Positions 18,229 to 26,377 of a stretch of DNA of 64,000 bases are shown in pieces. The notes beneath the pieces are model-generated. The model worked only from the letters and a program-made list of their open reading frames with translations. It searched no databases and was not told where the DNA came from. Both the position numbers and the translations under genes were made by a program. Each line of letters begins with the position of its first letter. Positions within the stretch are counted from its first letter, which is position 1. Source of the DNA: an uncultured Draconibacterium sp. (GTDB lineage Bacteria; Bacteroidota; Bacteroidia; Bacteroidales; Prolixibacteraceae); contig NZ_OY781365.1 in NCBI RefSeq assembly GCF_963676815.1, forward strand, positions 1,832,501-1,896,500, in the 5' to 3' direction.

Positions 18229-18251
18229 CTCGTTTTTATAAAAATATTGGG

Positions 18252-18283
18252 AAACCGTTCTTTGTAAAAAGGGCGGTTTTTTT
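18252..18283. terminator. Terminator after atpG, shared with the convergent ThuA-like gene
   Basis: AAACCGTTCTTT (18252-18263) pairs with AAAGGGCGGTTT (18268-18279, two G-T wobbles) and is followed by a T-run that reaches the stop codon of the convergent gene. Confidence 0.75.
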
Positions 18284-19091
18284 ATTTATAAACCGGGCTC
18301 ACCAACTTTTCTTTTGGCGCGTATTTACTTTCTGCTGCCCAGCGAATTCCACGTTTCATAATTTCAAATACTTCATATCCTTCAAAATCACTCATCACAT
18401 GGCCCAGTGCCGAATAAAACACGCGTCCCTTTCCATAGTATTTCTTCCAAACTACCGGCATCACACAATCATCAATCCACGAGGAATGCTCTCCCGTAAA
18501 CTGAGTTGTAGCCAACACTTTTACATTCGGATCGACATGCAGATAATATTGTTCCGAATGCATGCTAAAATCGTTCAATCCTTTTGTTACTGGGTCATCT
18601 TTGTCAGTAATCTGCACCGAATAATCAATTACTCCACCAGGGTGAGCTACCCACTGCCCGCCAACCATAAACTGGTACTCGGGATTATTCCGAAACGAAT
18701 CGCCAATTCCGCCATGCCAGCCCGCAATTCCGGCACCATTTTTAATCGCCGTTAACAAACCTTTTTGCTGTTCATTGGTAATCGTTCCCATTGTCCAGGA
18801 TTGAATGATTAAATCAACCGAGTTCATCAACTTATTATCAACATAACTATCTAAATCATCCGAAACAACTACCTCTGCTCCTACCGATTTTAACCACGGA
18901 ACAAAAACATCAACCGACTCATCAGGTTCATGACCTTTCCAGCCTCCATAAACAAAAAGGATTTTCTTCCCTTTTAATGAATCATAATTCTGTGCATTTT
19001 TGGCCGCATAACTTAATGGCGATGAAAGTAATAACCCTATTCCTGCCAACGATGCTGTTGAGATAAAATTTCTACGTGATTTGTTTAACAT
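18282..19091 (-). CDS. Tat-exported ThuA-like domain protein
   Basis: 269 residues. The N-terminus SRRNFISTASLAGIGLLL is a twin-arginine signal, so the protein is exported folded. The rest is a class-I glutamine-amidotransferase-like fold of the ThuA (trehalose utilisation) family: ILFVYGGWKGHEP near the start, AGIAGWHGGIGDSF in the middle, HPGGVIDYSV and FYSALGHVMSDFE late. In Bacteroidota such domains often occur with glycoside or sugar-oxidoreductase genes, but here the neighbours are atpG and a broken NTF2-like gene. Substrate unknown. Confidence 0.85.
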   Translation of the reverse strand: MLNKSRRNFISTASLAGIGLLLSSPLSYAAKNAQNYDSLKGKKILFVYGGWKGHEPDESVDVFVPWLKSVGAEVVVSDDLDSYVDNKLMNSVDLIIQSWTMGTITNEQQKGLLTAIKNGAGIAGWHGGIGDSFRNNPEYQFMVGGQWVAHPGGVIDYSVQITDKDDPVTKGLNDFSMHSEQYYLHVDPNVKVLATTQFTGEHSSWIDDCVMPVVWKKYYGKGRVFYSALGHVMSDFEGYEVFEIMKRGIRWAAESKYAPKEKLVSPVYK

Positions 19092-19460
19092 TGCACAGTT
19101 GATTTAATATGAATCTAAAAATAAGGTAAAATGTCGGATTTTAAAATAATATACACTTAGTCACAATGACTAATTAAGTTATATAGAACATTTTGTTTCA
19201 AAAGTCTGAAAATTAAGCCAATTACATATTTATATTTATTTAAGGTCTTTTTTTCTTTATTTGATCTGACAATCAATAACTTACCCCATATACAAATTTT
19301 ACACGCTATAAAGAACTGACCCTATCATTCTGTATTTCTGCATCTTACAACTCGTTAAATTTTCTTTTTTATTTGGTATTCCGTAAATTGAAGAAAATAA
19401 TCCAATTAGTTAAGTGAATGAAACCGGAATTTTTCTGAATTATTAACCAAATATTACATT
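19092..19460. other. Non-coding A+T-rich gap
   Basis: 369 bases between two divergent genes. No reading frame, tRNA, consensus TAnnTTTG promoter or clear inverted repeat was seen on either strand. Promoters for both genes must lie here but are not recognisable by eye. Confidence 0.5.
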
Positions 19461-20375
19461 ATGAAAAATTTTGCTGTTTTACTAATCTTAACCCTCCTTG
19501 CAAGCACACTTTTTGCACAAAAGAAAAATGGTACTGTTTTTAACGAACATGAAACCATTGATAAAACAAGAGCACTTTGGGATGCCGTAAAAAATGGCGA
19601 TACTGAAAAAGTGAAGACTTTTTTTGCCGATTCTATAACGATCGTAAGAAACGGAAATGACTGGAAAACCACCGCAGAAACCTTTAGTAATAACACGAGT
19701 TGGTGGAACGAAAACTTTGTAAATTTTGATGTTAAAGATTCGCCTGGCGCTTATCCCGATGCCATAGAATATAAAGATGCGAATACCTGGGTTCAGGACT
19801 GGTTGATACTAACCGGAACAAATGAAGAAACGGGAATAAATCTTGATCTCCATCTCCACTGTCTTTATGCATTTAATGATGAAGGAAAAATTGAAGCCTT
19901 TATTCAATATTATAACAATAATGTTTTTGAAAACATTCGAGACGCTCAAACTACTCGAGAGAACGGGAAGGTGTATATTAACCACCCACACATTGCAACA
20001 GTTAGGAAGTTACTAAATGCCTACGCCGCCGAAGATGTTGATAAACTACAACAATTTTTTACCGAAGATGCTATATTCAGCAGCTTGGCAGGAGGCTGGG
20101 ATAAAAGCATGAACCTGTAAGAAAGAACTGCAGATGTTGCTAGTCACTTTGATACACGAAAAGATATTCATTTTGAACAAATTGGTTACCCCGATTGCAT
20201 TTTTTACGAGTTGAATAACGGTTATGTAGTTTACTCGTGGTGGAATTATTCGTATACCGAAGAAGAAAGCGGAAAGAAATTTGTGATGCCATTGATGTTG
20301 TCACATTCCTTTAATGATGATGGCAAAATTGTACGTGAAATGGCTTATTTTAGTACAAACCATTTGGAGGAGTAA
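19461..20375 (+). pseudogene. Exported two-domain NTF2/SnoaL-like protein interrupted by one in-frame TAA
   Basis: The frame starts at 19461 with a signal peptide (VLLILTLLASTLFAQ) and encodes a first SnoaL-like domain (about residues 30-165) and the start of a second (KLLNAYAAEDVDKLQQFFTE). A single TAA at 20118-20120 stops it after 219 codons, but the same frame stays open for 84 more codons to 20375 and completes the second domain (HFEQIGYPDCIFYELNNGY, YFSTNHLEE). No frameshift is needed. It is therefore a recent nonsense mutation, a sequencing error, or a protein that works truncated. Role unknown; such folds are often small ligand-binding or enzyme-like domains. Confidence 0.75.
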
Positions 20376-20393
20376 ATAACAATTGACCCCATA

Positions 20394-20430
20394 AAAAAAG
20401 GAAGCAATTAAAATAATCGCTTCCTTTTTT
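20394..20430. terminator. Bidirectional terminator between the NTF2-like gene and tRNA-Val
   Basis: GGAAGC and GCTTCC arms with an A-run before and a T-run after. It works for the plus-strand gene and, read on the minus strand, just after the 3' end of the tRNA. Confidence 0.8.
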
Positions 20431-20431
20431 G

Positions 20432-20506
20432 TGAGGCATACTGGATTCGAACCAGTGACCTCTACCCTGTCAAGGTAATGCTCTAAACCAACTGAGCTAA
20501 TGCCTC
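20432..20506 (-). tRNA. tRNA-Val (anticodon GAC)
   Basis: On the minus strand the 75-base cloverleaf starts GAGGCAT and ends ATGCCTC plus discriminator A. The D arm has TTAGCTCAGTTGG, the anticodon loop is TTGACAG (GAC), and the T arm is GGTTCGAATCC. The CCA end is not encoded. It reads Val codons GUC and GUU. Confidence 0.95.
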
Positions 20507-20525
20507 AAAAGCGAAATAAAAGTAC

Positions 20526-20557
20526 AAAAAAAGGATTGTCAATTGACAATCCTTTTT
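20526..20557 (-). terminator. Terminator of the purine-permease operon
   Basis: Perfect inverted repeat GGATTGTC-AATT-GACAATCC flanked by A and T runs on both sides; 20 bases past the permease stop on the minus strand. Confidence 0.8.
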
Positions 20558-20577
20558 AATATTATTGAGTTTGAATT

Positions 20578-21870
20578 TTAAACGCCAAACCATAAGTTAA
20601 TAACCGATAAAACGGCAATAACCCACATCAGCCACGAAATTTCGCTATACTTACCGGCTACTGCTTTCAGCACAACATACGAGATAAAACCAAACGATAA
20701 ACCAATGGAAATACTGTATGTTAAAGGCATAAGAATTATGGTAAGAAATGCAGGTATCGCCTCCGAGAAATCAGCAAAGTTAATCTGCTTAATATTCTTG
20801 AACATGTAAACTCCGACAATTACAAGTGCCGGAGCAGTTGCATAACCGGGAACAATACCGATCAGCGGAGCAAAAAACAATGCAAGGAAAAATAACGCTG
20901 CAGTTATAACCGAAGCAAAACCTGTTTTGGCACCATTTGCAATTCCGGATGCTGATTCGATGTAGGTTGTTGTTGTACTTGTTCCTAACAACGATCCTGC
21001 AACAGTTGCTACAGCATCAGCTTCCAGAATACGATCTACATTTTCCACTTTTCCGTCTTTGTCAACAAAACCGGCTTCGTACGAACAGGCAACAATTGTT
21101 CCTACCGAATCGAAAAGGTCGACAAACATAAACGAGAAAACTGCACCCATTAATCCAAAACTAAGCGCCGATAAGATATCTAATTTTAACATTACCGGAC
21201 TCATTGATGGAGGCAACGAAACAAATGCTTCGGGAGCATGAACCTCACCTGCAATAACAGCAATTATGGTGGTAATAATAATTCCGTAGAAAATACCACC
21301 GCGTACTTTTTTCACCTCAAGAATAGCCGTAATAATTAAACCGGCCAAACCAATTAACAAGGTTGGAGTAAACTCGCCAAGGCCCACAAAAGTTGATGGA
21401 TTGGCAACAACCAGTCCCATATTTTTAAAACCAATAAACGAGATAAATAATCCAATACCGGCTCCGGTTGCCAAACGCAATGCCAACGGAATAGTATGAA
21501 TAATTTTGGTGCGAATACCGGTCACTGTTAGCGCTAAAAATATTACCCCCGAGATAAACACAACTCCAAGTGCTGTTTGCCATTCAACGCCGGCCCCCAA
21601 AACAAGCGTGTAGGTAAAAAAGGCATTCAATCCCATTCCCGGTGCCATTGCATATGGTACTTTTGCCCAAATACCGGCCAAAAGAGTACCAACCAGAGAA
21701 GCTACAATTGTAACTGTAATAAGAGCATTTCTATCCATTCCTGCATCGCCCAAAATCGATGGGTTTACAAAAATGATGTACGCCATGGTAAGAAACGTGG
21801 TGGCTCCACCAATAATTTCTTTTTTAAAAGATGAACCACGACCGCTGATATTAAAAAACTTATCGATCAT
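20578..21870 (-). CDS. NCS2 purine permease, AzgA-type (adenine/guanine/hypoxanthine)
   Basis: 430 residues, about 12-14 hydrophobic segments. Family blocks include EIIGGATTFLTMAYIIFVNP near the start, APGMGLNAFFTY, SFMFVDLFDSVGTIV and TSTTTTYIESASGIANGAKT, which match the COG2252 (AzgA) branch of nucleobase transporters rather than the xanthine/uracil branch. It imports purine bases across the inner membrane, driven by protons. It is 11 bases after a DUF5020 outer-membrane protein, so the two form an operon from the promoter at 22605-22612. Confidence 0.93.
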   Translation of the reverse strand: MIDKFFNISGRGSSFKKEIIGGATTFLTMAYIIFVNPSILGDAGMDRNALITVTIVASLVGTLLAGIWAKVPYAMAPGMGLNAFFTYTLVLGAGVEWQTALGVVFISGVIFLALTVTGIRTKIIHTIPLALRLATGAGIGLFISFIGFKNMGLVVANPSTFVGLGEFTPTLLIGLAGLIITAILEVKKVRGGIFYGIIITTIIAVIAGEVHAPEAFVSLPPSMSPVMLKLDILSALSFGLMGAVFSFMFVDLFDSVGTIVACSYEAGFVDKDGKVENVDRILEADAVATVAGSLLGTSTTTTYIESASGIANGAKTGFASVITAALFFLALFFAPLIGIVPGYATAPALVIVGVYMFKNIKQINFADFSEAIPAFLTIILMPLTYSISIGLSFGFISYVVLKAVAGKYSEISWLMWVIAVLSVINLWFGV

Positions 21871-21881
21871 AAATTCAGGTT

Positions 21882-22568
21882 TTAGAATGTATATTTAACA
21901 GCCAAGGTAGGTTTTACAGCAAATTCATCGCCTACAAAATTATTGCTAAGTTCTATTTCTGTACCAAACGAAAAGTTTTTACAAGGGTTGTACCACAATT
22001 GTGGCTCGGCTAAGAAACGATAATCAGTTCCCCAAAACATTTCTTCTTTCCAGAAATCGGCAAAACCGGTAAAGGTTACTTTGCCTTCTGCCATTTGCAC
22101 AGTCCAAACAGCGGTTAACTGAAAAGCTGCATCTTCTTTATCTTTAATGTATTTGTAGTTCGCTTGTAAAGTCAGAATTTTAGAAAAATCGGCTGAAGCC
22201 CAGGTACGTTCTACACCGGCCAGCCAGCAGTTCTCGATTGGAACCCAGGGCGCTTCTGCAGGTGCCAGTTTCATTGTTCCGCCGTTGTATTCAACACGAG
22301 GCATAAATTTCTGGGTTTCGTTCCACTTAAAAGCACGTGCAATTTCCCAGTATGCTAATGATATTCCATTATCAATACCGGTTCCTTCGGCGCCGTAATC
22401 CATATCAACAAAAAAGAATGTTGATCCGTAAGCATCCGGACGAAACATTTCAACTGTGGTAGTTAGCATTTTCCGACCCTCTCCGAAATCGTAATGCAAC
22501 TGTACATTTTGGGCTTTAACAGAAAAAACAAATGCAACAAATGCCATTGCAAGTAGTAATTTTTTCAT
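21882..22568 (-). CDS. DUF5020-type outer-membrane protein (Tsx-like channel candidate)
   Basis: 228 residues from the ATG at 22568, which places a signal peptide (LLLAMAFVAFVFSVKAQ) at the N-terminus; a longer frame to 22655 is not needed. The mature protein has alternating beta strands, many aromatic residues and ends in VKYTF, typical of an outer-membrane barrel. I recall DUF5020 proteins as relatives of the nucleoside channel Tsx. With the purine permease 11 bases downstream, a purine-specific outer-membrane pore is a reasonable inference. Confidence 0.8.
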   Translation of the reverse strand: MKKLLLAMAFVAFVFSVKAQNVQLHYDFGEGRKMLTTTVEMFRPDAYGSTFFFVDMDYGAEGTGIDNGISLAYWEIARAFKWNETQKFMPRVEYNGGTMKLAPAEAPWVPIENCWLAGVERTWASADFSKILTLQANYKYIKDKEDAAFQLTAVWTVQMAEGKVTFTGFADFWKEEMFWGTDYRFLAEPQLWYNPCKNFSFGTEIELSNNFVGDEFAVKPTLAVKYTF

Positions 22569-22604
22569 AGTGTATAAATTAAAAGAATTGATATTTAATG
22601 GCTG

Positions 22605-22612
22605 CAAAAATA
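22605..22612 (-). promoter_or_regulatory. Promoter -7 element for the DUF5020-permease operon
   Basis: On the minus strand TATTTTTG fits TAnnTTTG, 36 bases before the ATG at 22568. A TTTC lies roughly 19 bases further upstream as a weak -33. Confidence 0.5.
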
Positions 22613-22697
22613 GGAATTCTTTCGACTTTGAAAAACATGATACATTGCTAACCACCTCAGTATTGAACGGTTATAAATAACGGCTATAAATAAAGAA

Positions 22698-22718
22698 CCC
22701 CGGTTAGAACAACCGGGG
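22698..22718 (-). terminator. Probable terminator after the DUF2461 gene
   Basis: CCCCGGTT and AACCGGGG pair around a five-base loop; on the minus strand the hairpin is followed by a T-rich stretch (TTCTTTATTTAT). It is 110 bases beyond the stop. Confidence 0.5.
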
Positions 22719-22828
22719 CATTTCATTGAAATCGGGAAGATAAAAAATAAGGGTCTTATACTATATATATTCCGTAAAAGCGAAAAAAGTAACCCCATTT
22801 TACCACTATTAAGATGCTATAAAAATAA

Positions 22829-23482
22829 CTACCGGGCCAATGCTTCGTATAAATACACGTTGAGCGGATAAAGTTGCTCGTAGAACTTTACCAACTGCTT
22901 AATGTAATTATCGCCAGTTACCTCGTTCTCTCCCAGCGTTTTTGAGTAGATAAAGGATTTATATTTTAGCAACTCAATGTGCTCATGATCCTTTGCAAAA
23001 CCTTTTGGTGCTAACTTCAATTTATCATCAAACATTTCCGGAAATTCTTTTTTAAAATCAGGCTCATTTATAATATCCAACAACTCATCGCCATGATTTG
23101 CCACATAGTTTCTGATTGATTTTAATACCGGAGAGGGCGGCATATAAATTCCGCCGGCAACAAAACAACCACCGGGTTCCAAATGAAAATAATAACCCGG
23201 GTTCATACTTTTACGGCCACCTTTACATACAAAACTGCCAAAATTTGTTTTATACGGGCGTTTATCTTTCGAAAAGCGCACATCGCGAAAAATCCTAAAA
23301 ACACAGTCTTTAGGTAATAATCCTCGCACAGCGGGATCGAATTCACCAATCTCATTAATTAATACATCGGTAAGAAAAATTACTTTTTCCTTGCTTTCTT
23401 CGTACCATTTCCGGTTATCGTTAAACCACTCGCGGTTGTTGTTTTCTGCCAACTGTTTTAAAAATCCAAGAACTTTCTCCAT
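22829..23482 (-). CDS. DUF2461 family protein
   Basis: 217 residues. Recognised from LKQLAENNNREWFNDNRKWY at the N-terminus and RDVRFSKDKRPYKTNFG in the middle, both hallmarks of DUF2461 (TIGR02453). The biochemical function of the family is not known to me. It is divergent from ispD with only 52 bases between the two starts, so the two share a small control region. Confidence 0.9.
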   Translation of the reverse strand: MEKVLGFLKQLAENNNREWFNDNRKWYEESKEKVIFLTDVLINEIGEFDPAVRGLLPKDCVFRIFRDVRFSKDKRPYKTNFGSFVCKGGRKSMNPGYYFHLEPGGCFVAGGIYMPPSPVLKSIRNYVANHGDELLDIINEPDFKKEFPEMFDDKLKLAPKGFAKDHEHIELLKYKSFIYSKTLGENEVTGDNYIKQLVKFYEQLYPLNVYLYEALAR

Positions 23483-23534
23483 AGTAGAATATTTTGCACT
23501 ATTTTAGCTTTCAATGTAGACAAAAACAGAACTG

Positions 23535-24206
23535 ATGCCAAAAAAGTTTGCTTTAATTGTTGCGGGCGGTAGCGGAAACAGAATGGAATCTGCTGTTCCG
23601 AAACAATATCTCGAAATTGAAGGGAAGCCCATTTTAATGTACACTTTTGAAGCCTTTCGGCGTTTTGATCCTAAAATTGAATTTGTGCTGGTTTTACCTA
23701 AAAACCAAACTGAACACTGGAACAAACTCTGCGAAAAGCACACATTTAACACCAAATACAAACTTGCATTTGGTGGCGAAAACCGGTTTCAATCTGTAAA
23801 AAACGGGCTGGAAAAAATTGATGAAGAGGGCATTGTTTTTATACACGACGGTGTTCGTCCGCTGGTTTCGGAAGAAACTATTAAGCACTGTTTTACCGAA
23901 GCAAAAAAATCGGGAAACGCTTTGCCTGTTGTTCCTCCGTCCGAGTCGGTTCGTTATTCCGATAAAAGCGGAAATAAAGCAGTAGACCGAAGCAACTATT
24001 TCTTGGTACAAACACCACAAACTTTTGATGTTCAATCCATAAAAGAGGCGTATAGAAAGGCTAAACACGAAAATTTTACCGACGATGCTTCCGTTCTCGA
24101 AAATGCCGGACACAAAATTAATCTTGTTGAAGGAAACCGCGAAAACATTAAAATTACCTGGCCACAAGACCTCATAATTGCAAAATCCTTTCTTTTTCCA
24201 CAATAG
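23535..24206 (+). CDS. ispD: 2-C-methyl-D-erythritol 4-phosphate cytidylyltransferase
   Basis: 223 residues. The nucleotide-binding loop ALIVAGGSGNRM with VPKQYL, HDGVRPLV, QTPQTF, TDDASVLE and NIKITWPQDL are all present in order. IspD makes CDP-methylerythritol in the non-mevalonate isoprenoid pathway in the cytoplasm. No ispF or other pathway gene lies next to it. It starts 52 bases from the divergent DUF2461 gene. Confidence 0.95.
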   Translation: MPKKFALIVAGGSGNRMESAVPKQYLEIEGKPILMYTFEAFRRFDPKIEFVLVLPKNQTEHWNKLCEKHTFNTKYKLAFGGENRFQSVKNGLEKIDEEGIVFIHDGVRPLVSEETIKHCFTEAKKSGNALPVVPPSESVRYSDKSGNKAVDRSNYFLVQTPQTFDVQSIKEAYRKAKHENFTDDASVLENAGHKINLVEGNRENIKITWPQDLIIAKSFLFPQ

Positions 24207-24258
24207 AATAATCGCCATTAATTGGTAAATATTCGCCACTTACCGATTTACCCCAAGG

Positions 24259-24371
24259 AAACTTTTTAAAACAAAATAGTTTTACATTTCCTTAATATGT
24301 ACATAAAAGTGCTCAATTTTAGGAACATTGTAAGTTAAACTTTAAGTAAACTTTTTATATCGACAAAGTTT
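24259..24371 (+). promoter_or_regulatory. Cluster of AAACTT/AAGTTT repeats upstream of tetR (operator candidate)
   Basis: GGAAACTT near 24259, overlapping near-palindromes AAGTTAAACTT (24332-24342) and AAGTAAACTT (24344-24353), and AAGTTTCC near 24366 surround the promoter at 24388. They could be binding sites for the TetR regulator encoded just downstream; the motif recurs only here as far as I can see. Confidence 0.35.
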
Positions 24372-24387
24372 CCTAGCAAAAAAACAA

Positions 24388-24395
24388 TACTTTTG
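24388..24395 (+). promoter_or_regulatory. Promoter -7 element for the tetR-efflux operon
   Basis: TACTTTTG matches TAnnTTTG and ends four bases before the GTG start at 24400, so the transcript probably begins at or next to the start codon (leaderless). Confidence 0.6.
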
Positions 24396-24399
24396 CCAC

Positions 24400-25026
24400 G
24401 TGGAAGAAAAAAAGAAATATATCATTGAAAACGTAGGACGGCTTTATTTTAAGCATGGAATACGCGCTATTACAATGGATGATGTGGCGGCCGAATTTGG
24501 CATTTCAAAAAAAACGTTGTACCAGTATTTCTCCGACAAAAAAGACCTGGTTACCCAGGTTATTGAATTTTTTTTGGAAGAAAGTGGCGAAACATTCAAA
24601 CAGCTTGACGATAAAAATGCCATCGACAGTATGCTTTTAATACGCAAACATGTGGCATTCATTTATAAATTCTACAACAACGGAATTGAAAAGGATTTAA
24701 AAAAGTACTACCCCGAGCTGTATAAGAAGATTAACGAAGTTAAACGCGAACGAATATTTACCAATACCATCGATAATCTGAAACAGGGCATGAGCCAAGG
24801 CTTTTACCGTACCGATCTCGATCCGTATTTTATCGCCAAACTGCAGGTGGGCCGAATGTTATTTACCATGAATCCTGATTATGGAATTTTTGAAGAATAC
24901 GAAGTGAATTCGCTCGCATTTTTCGACAGCGTGATGGATTACCACATGAATGCTATTTGTAACGAAAAAGGAATAAAATATTATAAAAAACAGCTAAACA
25001 AAGTTCAGTATGAAGAAACAAATTAA
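24400..25026 (+). CDS. TetR-family transcriptional regulator of the efflux operon
   Basis: 208 residues from a GTG. The N-terminal helix-turn-helix reads TMDDVAAEFGISKKTLYQYF (about 25-44), standard for TetR; the rest is a helical ligand domain. The GTG is supported because the normal TetR N-terminus (EKKKYIIENVGRLYFKHG) begins right there. Its 3' end overlaps tolC by 17 bases, so it is the first gene of the efflux operon and probably represses it. Possible operators lie just upstream. Confidence 0.9.
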   Translation: MEEKKKYIIENVGRLYFKHGIRAITMDDVAAEFGISKKTLYQYFSDKKDLVTQVIEFFLEESGETFKQLDDKNAIDSMLLIRKHVAFIYKFYNNGIEKDLKKYYPELYKKINEVKRERIFTNTIDNLKQGMSQGFYRTDLDPYFIAKLQVGRMLFTMNPDYGIFEEYEVNSLAFFDSVMDYHMNAICNEKGIKYYKKQLNKVQYEETN

Positions 25027-26353
25027 ACAACTAATCTTGTTTTTATTCTTGTCAGTTGTGGGACTGTCGCTGAAAGCACAAGAGGAAGAAAACACCAGGT
25101 TTTCGCTCGACCAGGCCACACAATATGCCATGCAAAACTCGTACGTTTTGTTTAATACGAAACAAGATGTAACCATTGCCCAAAAACAAGTTTGGGAAAC
25201 CATTACAACCGGATTACCGCAGGTATCAGCGTCGGCCAATTACAATTGGTTTCTGAATCTTCCTGTTTCGCTAATTCCCGGAGAATTTTTTGGTGGAGAG
25301 CCGGGTACCTACATGCCGGTAAAATTTGGTCAGGATTACAGCGCCGACTTCGGGTTCAGCGTATCGCAACAAATATTCGATGGCTCGTGGCTTGTTGGTG
25401 TTAGCTCGGCAGAGCTATACCTAAACCTGGCAAAACAAGCTAACGAAAAAACGGAAATTGATATTCGTAATGCAGTAGCACAAGCGTACTACACGGTATT
25501 AATTAGCGAACGTTATCGCGAAGTAATGATGGAGAACCTTGAAAACAGTACTCGTTTATACGAAGAAACCAAGGTTTATTACGACAACGGTTTTCGGGAA
25601 GAACAGGATGTTGACCAATTACGAATTTTACAGAAAAATGCGGAAAACGAAGTACTACGCTCGAATAGAGAATTAAAGATTGCCAAAACAGTTCTGAAAT
25701 ATACGATGGGTTACAATTTAAACCAGCAGATTGATTTAACTGACGATCTTGACGTTTTTGTTTCGCCGCTGGTAAAAGAAATGAATACGATCGATCTTGA
25801 AATGGTTGACCATATTGATTACAGACTGGCCCAGTCGAATTTTGAAGTTTCGGAGAAACTATATCGTTTGGAAAAGGTAGCCTATTTGCCACGGTTCGAT
25901 GCATTTTACAGCTATACCCGAACATCGTACGGCAACAAGGCCAACCTATTTAAAGAAGAGTGGTTCCCATCATCGCTGATTGGTTTTCAGGCTTCTATTC
26001 CAATTTTTAACTCCGGAAATAAACGCTCGAAAGTGCAGCAAGCTCGTATTGAACTTGATAAAGCACAAAACGATATGCACTACACCGAGATTACACTTCA
26101 GAAAGATTTTTTAACCGCATCAGCAGAAATGGAGACAGCTCGCGAACAGTTTATTAACACACGCGAAAACCGCGATTTGGCAAAAAGTATTTTAGATAAA
26201 TCGCACATTAAGTTTAACAACGGAATGATAAGCAGTGCCGAGCTATCGCAACAGGAAAGCCAATATATAAGCACCTGGCAACAACTGGTAAGCTCAACCA
26301 TGTCGTTACTGCAAGCCGATTTAAACCTGAAAAAAGCCGCCGGCGCATTATAA
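25010..26353 (+). CDS. TolC-type outer-membrane efflux protein
   Basis: 447 residues. Signal peptide (LILFLFLSVVGLSLKAQ), then two repeats of long amphipathic helices and strands typical of the outer-membrane efflux family, e.g. RFSLDQATQYAMQNSYVLF and ARIELDKAQNDMHYTEITLQ. It forms the trimeric exit duct for the adaptor and RND pump encoded next. Overlaps tetR by 17 bases; 24 bases before the adaptor gene. Confidence 0.92.
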   Translation: MKKQIKQLILFLFLSVVGLSLKAQEEENTRFSLDQATQYAMQNSYVLFNTKQDVTIAQKQVWETITTGLPQVSASANYNWFLNLPVSLIPGEFFGGEPGTYMPVKFGQDYSADFGFSVSQQIFDGSWLVGVSSAELYLNLAKQANEKTEIDIRNAVAQAYYTVLISERYREVMMENLENSTRLYEETKVYYDNGFREEQDVDQLRILQKNAENEVLRSNRELKIAKTVLKYTMGYNLNQQIDLTDDLDVFVSPLVKEMNTIDLEMVDHIDYRLAQSNFEVSEKLYRLEKVAYLPRFDAFYSYTRTSYGNKANLFKEEWFPSSLIGFQASIPIFNSGNKRSKVQQARIELDKAQNDMHYTEITLQKDFLTASAEMETAREQFINTRENRDLAKSILDKSHIKFNNGMISSAELSQQESQYISTWQQLVSSTMSLLQADLNLKKAAGAL

Positions 26354-26377
26354 ACGAAAACAAAAAAATTACATACG

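Noticed and set aside
20118..20120. Recoding of TAA as an amino acid
   Set aside because: TAA is not used for Sec or Pyl, and other genes end in TAA normally; mutation or error is simpler.
24459..24640. Second frame inside tetR
   Set aside because: Shadow frame without family resemblance; the TetR frame is clear.
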